Positions 57,969 to 64,000 of a stretch of DNA of 64,000 nt are shown piece after piece. Each line of letters starts with the position of its first letter. Position 1 is the stretch's first letter. Origin of the DNA: Pyxidicoccus caerfyrddinensis. GTDB taxonomy: Bacteria > Myxococcota > Myxococcia > Myxococcales > Myxococcaceae. Under the pieces are notes generated by a model. The model saw only the letters and a list, made by a program, of their open reading frames with translations. It had not been told where the DNA came from and did not search any database. The position numbers and the translations under genes are program-made. The stretch lies in NCBI RefSeq assembly GCF_010894405.1, contig NZ_JAAIYA010000003.1, positions 558,001-622,000 on the forward strand, in the 5' to 3' direction.

Positions 57969-60334
57969 CGGCGTCTTCTTCGGCACCCAGCCACCCGCTC
58001 GCCCTGTCCGCGGACGACCGCGCGCAGGTGGAGGCGGTGGAGCAACTGGCGCGGCGCGGCACGGGCAGCCTGGAGCTGCTGGTGGCCGGCCTGGACGCAC
58101 CGAGCTGGGCGGTGCGCCGCGCGGTGGTGGGCGCCCTGGCGCGGCTGGGCACTCCGGCCGTGGCCCCGCTGCGCGACGTGCTCAGCCACCGCCGCGACAG
58201 CGAGGCGCGCCTGGCCGCCGCGGTGGAGGCGCTGGTGGCCTCGTCGGGCGACGTGGAGGGGCTCCTGGAGCCGCTCGCGGAGGACCCCAACCCGGCCGTC
58301 GTCTGCGACATCGCCCAGGTGCTGGGCCGCCGCCGCGGCCGCCGCTCGGTGCCGCTGCTGGCCCGGCTCACCGTCCACGCGGACGACAACGTGGCGGTGG
58401 CTTCCATCGAGGCGCTGGGCCGCATTGGCGGCGGGGCCGCGGTGGACACGCTGCTGGCGGCGCTGGGCAGCGGCAACTTCTTCCGCATCTTCCCGGCCAT
58501 CGACGTGCTGGGGCGGTGCGGGGACCCCATCGTCGTGCCGGCGCTGCTGGGCCTGCTGTCGGACCCCTTCTACGCGCTGGAGGCCACGCGCGCGCTGGGC
58601 CGCACCGGCCAGGAGGCCGCGGTGCCCGCGCTGGTGGGGCTCTTGCGCCGGGGCAACGACGCGCTGGTGCGCGGGGCCGCGGTGGCGCTGGTGGACATCC
58701 ACGAGGCGCAGGTGCAGCGCTTCGGCGGCGCGCGCGCGGTGCAGGGCGCGCTGCGCTCCGACGCGGACGTGACGGTGCTGGGCCGGCGGCTGTCCCAGGC
58801 GATTTCGGGCGCGGACTCGGCGGAGAAGGCCGCCCTGTCGCGGCTGCTCGGCTGGGTGGGCGGGCCGGACGCCGCGGGGGGCCTGCTGAAGCTGTTGGAC
58901 GGGCCGGACCCGACGGTGGCGCGCGCGGCGGCCAGCGCCCTGGCGGACCTGGGCTCGGACGCGGACGCGCAGATTCTGGCGGCGCTGCGCGACGGCGACA
59001 GCGCCCGGCGCCGCGTGCTGCTGCCGCTGGTGGGCCGCAAGGCGGTGTCGGTGCCGGACGTCATGGCGTGCCTGGACGACCGGGACGCCTCGGTGCGCGC
59101 GCTGGCGGCGGACACGCTGTCGCGCATCGGTGACGCCACCGCGGTGCCCGCCCTCTTCACCCGCCTGGTGGACGAGGACCCGCGCGTGGTGCAGGCCACC
59201 GTGGGGGCCATCCAGTCGCTGGGCAGCGAGCAGACAGAGGCGCTGGCGTTGCAGGCGGCGCGCTCGCCGGACGCGCGCCTGCGCCGCGCGGCGCTGCGCA
59301 TCATCGCCTACTTCGGCTACCCGCGCGGGCTGGACGTGCTCCTGCAGGCCATGCGGGACTCGGACGAGCGGCTGCGCGACGCGGCCATCTACGGCCTGCC
59401 CTACATCGAGGACCCGCGCGCGGTGGACGCGCTGCTGTCGGCCGCGGCCCACGAGTCCGAGCGCACGCGCGCGGCGGCCATGCGTGCGCTGGGGCAAACG
59501 GAGAAGGAGGCCCGCATCACCTCCACGCTGCTGGGCGGCCTCAACGACAGGGACCCGTGGGTGCGCTACTACGCGTGCCAGTCGCTGGGGAAGCTGAACG
59601 AGGAGGCGGCGGCGGACGCGATTGTCGCGCTGGCGGACGACGACGCGGGCCAGGTGCGCGTGGCGGTGGTGGACGCGCTGGCGCACATGCACACGGAAGG
59701 GGCCATGGCGGCGCTGCGGCGCGCGGCCACCAGCCAGGACGCGGACGTGCGCCGCGCGGCGCTGCTGGGCCTGGGCGTGGCCCGCCGCCCGGACGCGCTG
59801 CCGGTGCTGCTGGAGGCGGTGGGCTCCGAGGACGCGGCCACGCGGCTCGTCGCCCTGTCCGCGGTGGCCGAGTACGACACCCCGGAGACGCTGCCCGCGC
59901 TGCTGCGCGCCGCCAGCGACAGGGACGACAGCGTCCGCAACGCGGCGGTGGGCTTCCTCGCCACGCGCCCCGGCGTGCCCGCCACCCAGGCGCTGGTGAC
60001 GCTGCTGGGTGACGTGACGCTGCGCGAGCGGGTGGTGAGCGCGCTGGCGCTGCCCATGGAGGGCCGGCTGCCGGGGCTGCTCACCGCGCTGGAGGTGTCG
60101 GACGAGGTGACGTCTCCGCTGCTGGTGGCGGCGCTGGCCCGCATGCGCCGGGCGGATGCGCGCGCCGCGCTGCTGCAGGCGTTGGTGTCCGCCAGCCCCG
60201 CGGGCCGCCGCGCCGCGGCCCCGGCCGTGGCGGCGCTGAGCACCGTGGAGGCCCGCGAGGCGCTGGAGCACGGCTCCACGCACGATGAGGACGCCGACGT
60301 GCGGCGCGCCTGCGTCCAGGCGCTGGGACGGTAG
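57965..60334 (+). CDS. HEAT/PBS-lyase-repeat protein of the chemosensory operon
   Basis: A 789-residue protein formed entirely from HEAT/PBS-lyase-type helical repeats of about 30 residues (for example [84 protein letters not shown]). Such solenoids bind proteins rather than catalyse reactions. The GTG start overlaps the MCP stop (GTGA), so it is coupled to the receptor and could supply the missing sensory input or scaffold the array. My memory is that the Myxococcus Che7 cluster has a HEAT-repeat gene, Cpc7, in this place. An ATG start is not available. Confidence 0.9.
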   Translation: MTASSSAPSHPLALSADDRAQVEAVEQLARRGTGSLELLVAGLDAPSWAVRRAVVGALARLGTPAVAPLRDVLSHRRDSEARLAAAVEALVASSGDVEGLLEPLAEDPNPAVVCDIAQVLGRRRGRRSVPLLARLTVHADDNVAVASIEALGRIGGGAAVDTLLAALGSGNFFRIFPAIDVLGRCGDPIVVPALLGLLSDPFYALEATRALGRTGQEAAVPALVGLLRRGNDALVRGAAVALVDIHEAQVQRFGGARAVQGALRSDADVTVLGRRLSQAISGADSAEKAALSRLLGWVGGPDAAGGLLKLLDGPDPTVARAAASALADLGSDADAQILAALRDGDSARRRVLLPLVGRKAVSVPDVMACLDDRDASVRALAADTLSRIGDATAVPALFTRLVDEDPRVVQATVGAIQSLGSEQTEALALQAARSPDARLRRAALRIIAYFGYPRGLDVLLQAMRDSDERLRDAAIYGLPYIEDPRAVDALLSAAAHESERTRAAAMRALGQTEKEARITSTLLGGLNDRDPWVRYYACQSLGKLNEEAAADAIVALADDDAGQVRVAVVDALAHMHTEGAMAALRRAATSQDADVRRAALLGLGVARRPDALPVLLEAVGSEDAATRLVALSAVAEYDTPETLPALLRAASDRDDSVRNAAVGFLATRPGVPATQALVTLLGDVTLRERVVSALALPMEGRLPGLLTALEVSDEVTSPLLVAALARMRRADARAALLQALVSASPAGRRAAAPAVAALSTVEAREALEHGSTHDEDADVRRACVQALGR

Positions 60335-60343
60335 TGGGGAGCC

Positions 60344-61165
60344 ATGTCTTCGCTTCCCATGTCCCCGCAGGTGTTCGCGATTCTGTCCGCGCTGATTGAG
60401 CAGCGCGCGGGCCTGCACTACGCGCCGGAGGACCGCGACCTCTTGCAGGAGAAGGTGTCCGCGCGCGCGCTGGACGCCGGCTTCGACTCGCTGCTCGACT
60501 ACTACTACTTCCTCCGCTACGACCCGGCGGGCCCGGAGACGCTGGACGCGCTGGTGGACTCGCTGCTGGTGCACGAGACGTACTTCTTCCGCGAGGCGCT
60601 GCCGCTGACGGTGCTGGTGGAGGACGTGCTGGCGCCCGCGGTGCGCGAGGGCCGGAAGCTCCGGGTGTGGTGCGCCGCGTGTGCCACCGGCGAGGAGCCC
60701 CTCACGCTGGCGATGATGCTGGCGGAGCGGGATCTGCTCTCCGGCGTGGAGCTGGTGGCCAGTGACTTGAGCACCCGCGCGCTGGAGCGGGCCCGCACCG
60801 GCGAGCACAACCTGCGCTCGCTGCGCGCGATGCCGCCGGGCGCGGAGGGGCGCTGGCTGGAGGTGCGCGGCGGGCGGCCGTACGTGAAGCCGGAGTTGGT
60901 GGCGGCGGTGGACTGGCGCCGCGTCAACCTGGTGGACGCGGCGGCGGTGGCGGCGCTCGGCACCTTCGACGCCATCCTCTGCCGCAACGTGCTCATCTAC
61001 TTCCAGGACGACACCGCGCTGCGGGTGGTGGAGTCGCTCGGCAAGGCCCTGGTGCCCGGTGGCCACCTGGTGGTGGGCACCTCCGAGTCGCTGATGCGCT
61101 TCGGCACCGCGCTGACCTGCGAGGAGCGGCGCGGCGCCTTCTTCTACATCAAGGCGGGCCCATGA
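60344..61165 (+). CDS. cheR: CheR methyltransferase
   Basis: A 273-residue SAM-dependent protein-glutamate methyltransferase. The N-terminal helical domain is present. The catalytic domain has LVHETYFFREAL (family NETYFFR), the SAM-binding loop CAACATGEEPLTLAM and the LCRNVLIYFQDD motif. It adds methyl groups to Glu residues of the MCP at 55419, setting adaptation. It has GTGGGGA upstream of the ATG, lies nine bases after the HEAT gene, and its end overlaps cheB. Confidence 0.94.
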   Translation: MSSLPMSPQVFAILSALIEQRAGLHYAPEDRDLLQEKVSARALDAGFDSLLDYYYFLRYDPAGPETLDALVDSLLVHETYFFREALPLTVLVEDVLAPAVREGRKLRVWCAACATGEEPLTLAMMLAERDLLSGVELVASDLSTRALERARTGEHNLRSLRAMPPGAEGRWLEVRGGRPYVKPELVAAVDWRRVNLVDAAAVAALGTFDAILCRNVLIYFQDDTALRVVESLGKALVPGGHLVVGTSESLMRFGTALTCEERRGAFFYIKAGP

Positions 61166-62211
61166 CGGCGACGGCTACCCCCCCCATCCGCGTGCTGGTG
61201 GTGGACGACTCCGCCTTCGCGCGCAAGGTGCTGCGGCAGGTCCTCTCCAACGCGGAAGGGCTGGAGGTGGTGGGCACCGCCCGCGACGGCCTGGACGCGC
61301 TGGAGAAAATCGCGGAGCTGTCCCCGCACGTGCTCACCCTGGACCTGGTGATGCCCGGCCTGGACGGGCTGGGCGTGCTGCGGGCGCTCGCGTCCAACCC
61401 TTCCGCGCCGCGCGTGGTGGTGGTGAGCAGCGCGGGAGAGGAGAGCGAATTGGCGGTGTCCGCGCTCCATGCCGGCGCGGTGGAGTTGGTGAACAAGCCC
61501 ACCGCGCTCGCCACGGACCGGCTCTACGAGCTGGGCGCGGAGCTGGTGGAGGCGGTGCGCACGGCGGCGGCCGCGGTGCCGCACCCCGCTCCGGACGTCG
61601 CCCCGGCCGCCGCGCCCGCGCCGGCGGGGGTGTCCGGGCCGTCCCGGAAGCTGGTGGTGGTGGGCACCTCCACCGGAGGCCCGCAGGCCCTCACCCGGTT
61701 GCTGTCGTCGCTGCCCGCGGACTTCCCCGCGCCGCTCGCGCTCGCGCTGCACATCCCCGTGGGCTACACGCTCGCGGTGGCCCGGCGCCTGGACGCGCAA
61801 TGCGCGCTGGAGGTGCTGGAGGCGGAGGACGGCGTGGAGCTGCGCCCGGGGCGCGTGGTGCTGGCGCGCGCCGGGCACCACCTCAAGGTGGAGCGGCACG
61901 GCGCGGTGAGCCTGGCGCGGTTGGACCGGCAGCCGCTGCGCATGCCGCACCACCCCTCGGTGGACGTCCTCTTCGAGAGCGCCGCGAAGGCCTGGGGACC
62001 GGACGCGGTGGGCGTGGTGCTCACCGGCATGGGCGAGGACGGCCGCGAAGGCGCGCGCGCCATCCGCGCCGCGGGCGGCACCGTCCTCACCGAGGCCGAG
62101 TCCTCCTGCGTGGTCTACGGCATGCCCCGCGCCGTGGAGGAGGCGGGCCTGGCCACCGCCACCGCCCCCCTGGAGAACATGGTGGCGCTGCTGGAGCGCC
62201 ACCTCCGCTGA
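61162..62211 (+). CDS. cheB: CheB methylesterase/receiver
   Basis: A 349-residue protein: an N-terminal receiver (VLVVDDSAFARKVLRQV, phosphoacceptor in VLTLDLVMPGLDGLGV, Lys in VNKPTALA), a Pro/Ala-rich linker, and the methylesterase domain with the triad Ser in VVGTSTGGPQAL, His in LALHIPVGYTLAVA and Asp in LTGMGEDGREG. It removes methyl groups added by CheR when phosphorylated by CheA. The ATG overlaps the cheR stop (ATGA). It completes the adaptation enzymes of the operon. Confidence 0.95.
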   Translation: MTATATPPIRVLVVDDSAFARKVLRQVLSNAEGLEVVGTARDGLDALEKIAELSPHVLTLDLVMPGLDGLGVLRALASNPSAPRVVVVSSAGEESELAVSALHAGAVELVNKPTALATDRLYELGAELVEAVRTAAAAVPHPAPDVAPAAAPAPAGVSGPSRKLVVVGTSTGGPQALTRLLSSLPADFPAPLALALHIPVGYTLAVARRLDAQCALEVLEAEDGVELRPGRVVLARAGHHLKVERHGAVSLARLDRQPLRMPHHPSVDVLFESAAKAWGPDAVGVVLTGMGEDGREGARAIRAAGGTVLTEAESSCVVYGMPRAVEEAGLATATAPLENMVALLERHLR

Positions 62212-62299
62212 GGGCCCGTGTCCTCGGGTGGGTGAGCGGCGCCTGGGGGCCTACACACCAGGCGTCCGGGCGACCCGTCTCCCAAGTCGCCAGGATGTT

Positions 62300-62329
62300 T
62301 TGATCCTTGAACTGCGGCTGGGGCAGTAT
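62300..62329 (+). promoter_or_regulatory. Weak promoter-like pair before the desaturase gene
   Basis: TTGATC (62300-62305) and CAGTAT (62324-62329) are spaced 18 bases apart in the 125-base gap after cheB. The -10-like box ends only seven bases before the ATG at 62337, which would mean a leaderless transcript. The match to consensus is poor. Confidence 0.25.
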
Positions 62330-62336
62330 CCGCCCC

Positions 62337-63302
62337 ATGCTTCGATACTCCGCTGACCGCAGGACCATGCTCTGGTGCCTGGCCATGCCCGTGGTCGCCC
62401 TTTCGATGTATGCGGCGCCCGAGCTCATCCCGTTCCTCTGCCCGGTGTCCTGCTACCTGGCGCTGTCCGCGGGAGTCATCGCTCACAACCACAACCACAG
62501 CCCCACCTTCCGCAACCGGAAGATGAACGAGGCGATGGGCATGTGGCTGTCGCTCTTCTACGGCTACCCGACGTTCGTGTGGATTCCCACGCACAACCTC
62601 AACCACCACAAGTTCGTGAACAAGGCGGGCGACGCGACGATTACGTGGCGCTACTCCAAGAAGCACAACTTCCTGGTGGCCTTCCTCTTCCCGTTCGTCT
62701 CCACGTACTGGCAGCAGGAGCCGACCAAGGCCTTCATCGAGAAGGCCAAGGAGCGCAACCGCCCGCTGTTCCGCCAGATTGTCCTCCAGTACATCATCTG
62801 GGGCGGCACGCACGCGGTGCTGCTGGGGCTGGCCATGGTGCTGCACGGCGTGGCCGGCGGCGCGCGCATCTGGGCCTTCGCCTTCCTGATTCCGGCGTTC
62901 TTCTCGCTGTGGACCATCATGTTCTTCAACTACATCCAGCACGTCCACTCGGACCCCTGGAGCGAGCACGACCACAGCCGCAGCTTCACCGGGAAGCTCA
63001 TCAACTTCTTCCTCTTCAACAACGGCCTCCACGCCGCGCACCACGAGATGCCGGGCCAGCACTGGAGCCTGCTGCCCGAGGCCCACGCGAAGATTGCGTC
63101 CGAAATCCACCCGGACCTCAAGCCGGTGAGCTTCTTCGGCTGGTGCTTCCGCGTGTACGTGCTGGCGCCCTTCTTCCCCCGCTTCGGCACGAAGCAGGTG
63201 GGCCGCGCGCCCTACGACCCGCCCACCGGTGAGACGGTGAACGTGGCCTTCGGCGACGAATTGCAGGCCGTGGACTCGGGCATCAACGTCGCCCGCGTCT
63301 GA
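62337..63302 (+). CDS. Fatty acid desaturase, membrane-bound, at the end of the chemosensory operon
   Basis: A 321-residue membrane enzyme with hydrophobic segments (LWCLAMPVVALSMYAAPELIPFL; the QYIIWGGTHAVLLGLAMVL region) and the three His clusters of membrane desaturases: HNHNHSP, HNLNHHKF and NNGLHAAHHEMPGQH, plus IQHVHSDPWSEHDHS. It should insert a double bond into an acyl chain and so adjust membrane fluidity. It follows cheB after 125 bases and may be expressed with it. A desaturase next to a che cluster with a HEAT gene matches my memory of the M. xanthus Che7 system (Des7). The downstream hairpin at 63357 suggests the operon ends here. Confidence 0.92.
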   Translation: MLRYSADRRTMLWCLAMPVVALSMYAAPELIPFLCPVSCYLALSAGVIAHNHNHSPTFRNRKMNEAMGMWLSLFYGYPTFVWIPTHNLNHHKFVNKAGDATITWRYSKKHNFLVAFLFPFVSTYWQQEPTKAFIEKAKERNRPLFRQIVLQYIIWGGTHAVLLGLAMVLHGVAGGARIWAFAFLIPAFFSLWTIMFFNYIQHVHSDPWSEHDHSRSFTGKLINFFLFNNGLHAAHHEMPGQHWSLLPEAHAKIASEIHPDLKPVSFFGWCFRVYVLAPFFPRFGTKQVGRAPYDPPTGETVNVAFGDELQAVDSGINVARV

Positions 63303-63356
63303 AGTCCGCGGTGCGCGTGCGCGGCGCGCGCGCCCGGTCCGGAAGGCTTGGAGCGG

Positions 63357-63388
63357 GGGTCCCGGGAGGCGTTCTCCTCCCGACCCCA
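63357..63388 (+). terminator. Hairpin after the desaturase gene
   Basis: A GC-rich stem, GGGGTC and GGGAGG pairing with CCTCCC and GACCCC with a 2-base bulge, spans 63357-63388 with a CGTTCT loop, 55 bases after the stop codon. No T-run follows, so termination is likely but not certain. Confidence 0.5.
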
Positions 63389-63544
63389 GGCTCGCCTCCG
63401 TGTCCCCCTCTGTGTCGTGTATTCCCCATCTCTCCCTGGAATCGGCCCAGGGGGAGTATTCGTCGTGTGTCTGTTTCTCATATCTCGGAACATCTAAGAG
63501 ACAGACGGGCGTGCCGGGGGGAAGCAACGACACGGAGGCACCGC

Positions 63545-64000
63545 ATGATGACGGCATCAGGACGCATCCGTCCGCCGCCCGCCGTGGTGACTGCATCGCC
63601 GCGCGTGCTGTGGGTGGGGCCCTCGGGTGAGCCGTGGCTGGCGCTGTCCCGGGTGGTGCGGGCGCTGGGCGGTGAGCCCCTGCATGTGTCCTCGCTGGAT
63701 GCCGCCGTCCCGGAGATGGCGCGCGTGCGCCCGGCGCTGGTGCTGGTGCACTGGCGACTGGTGGCCGATTCGCGAGGCCCCGCGCTGAGCGCGCTGCGGA
63801 CGCGCTCCGGCGCGGCGCCGGTGGCGGTGGTGGCGGAGTCGAACACGCCGGTCGAGGTGCTGGAGGCGGGCGAGGCCGAGGGCGTGGAGGACTGCCTGCT
63901 GGCGCCCCTGCGCCTGCACGAGCTGCGGGCCCGGCTGGCGGTGCTCACCGGTGAGCCGGCAATGGCCCCGGCGCGCCCGGTGGAGCGCTACACCCCCCGG
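63545..64000 (+). CDS. Receiver-like protein, truncated by window end
   Basis: The frame starts at ATG 63545 with GGAGG about six bases upstream and is still open at 64000 (152 residues seen). It begins MMTASGRIRPPPAVVTASPRVLWVGPSGEPWLAL. Its pattern recalls a receiver fold (VLVHWRLVAD where the phosphoacceptor strand would end; VAVVAESNTPVEV; CLLAPLRLHEL in place of the Lys-Pro), but the acidic pair and the Lys are missing, so it looks like a degenerate receiver feeding an unseen domain. The 241 bases before it hold the terminator at 63357 and an unassigned AT-richer stretch near 63420-63500 that probably contains its promoter. Function unknown. Confidence 0.7.
   Translation, partial: MMTASGRIRPPPAVVTASPRVLWVGPSGEPWLALSRVVRALGGEPLHVSSLDAAVPEMARVRPALVLVHWRLVADSRGPALSALRTRSGAAPVAVVAESNTPVEVLEAGEAEGVEDCLLAPLRLHELRARLAVLTGEPAMAPARPVERYTPR

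Noticed and set aside
54587..61066. A minus-strand open frame of more than 2100 codons opposite the che operon
   Set aside because: It is exactly antisense to well-recognised cheA, cheW, MCP, HEAT and cheR genes, its residues are of Arg/His/Gln/Ala composition typical of reverse-frame reading in GC-rich DNA, and it shows no domain.

Overview
The window is very GC-rich DNA packed with signalling genes. It looks like a myxobacterium of the Myxococcaceae (Myxococcus, Corallococcus or Pyxidicoccus type). The signs are a MYXO-CTERM sorted protein, a DUF2378/TIGR02265-type protein, a TIGR02269/DUF2380-type lipoprotein toxin with its partner, many lipoproteins with Asp/Gly-rich linkers, soluble multi-domain histidine kinases with orphan receivers, a eukaryote-like Ser/Thr kinase and an accessory chemosensory operon. 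All identifications come from reading the sequence and from memory of the families; no database was searched. No rRNA, tRNA, CRISPR array or insertion sequence was recognised.

Left third (1-23 kb). Single-domain receivers (1-431, 986, 3927, 7676) alternate with soluble hybrid or PAS/GAF kinases (1455, 13992, 21016). Among them lie a RelE/ParE-like small protein, a Ser/Thr kinase, an XRE regulator and a DUF2378 protein. An OmpA-type outer-membrane protein is translationally coupled to a MYXO-CTERM protein. Divergent from that pair is a TonB-dependent receptor that carries its own TonB C-terminal-like domain. At 16.6-18.6 kb is a lipoprotein-toxin/immunity-like pair resembling SitA/SitI of outer-membrane exchange, followed by a DPP-IV-like S9 peptidase.

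Middle (23-46 kb). A secreted lipoprotein with nine NGLST repeats is followed by a metal/haem locus: MbnP, a two-haem lipoprotein and the MbnH di-haem enzyme, with a divergent His-rich cytochrome. Next is a two-gene operon: a 1405-residue M4 metalloprotease ending in a dockerin-like module, and five bases later a lipoprotein with eleven 87-residue Ig repeats whose C-terminus resembles a cohesin. A protease/anchor pair on the cell surface is proposed. Then come a LURP-one/scramblase-like protein, a RegB/RegA (PrrB/PrrA) redox pair, an outer-membrane protein with its lipoprotein, a DoxX protein, a metallophosphoesterase, another soluble kinase and a lipoprotein with a TDAG-repeat linker.

Right third (46-64 kb). 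A receiver, a trypsin-like protease, a Fur-family repressor with a repeated candidate operator, a hybrid kinase with a degenerate receiver, and Hsp20 precede a complete chemosensory operon: cheY-cheA-cheW-mcp-HEAT-cheR-cheB, then a fatty acid desaturase. Most of its genes overlap by 4 bp. The MCP has no membrane or ligand domain. The order matches what I remember of the Myxococcus xanthus Che7 system. The window closes inside a receiver-like gene.
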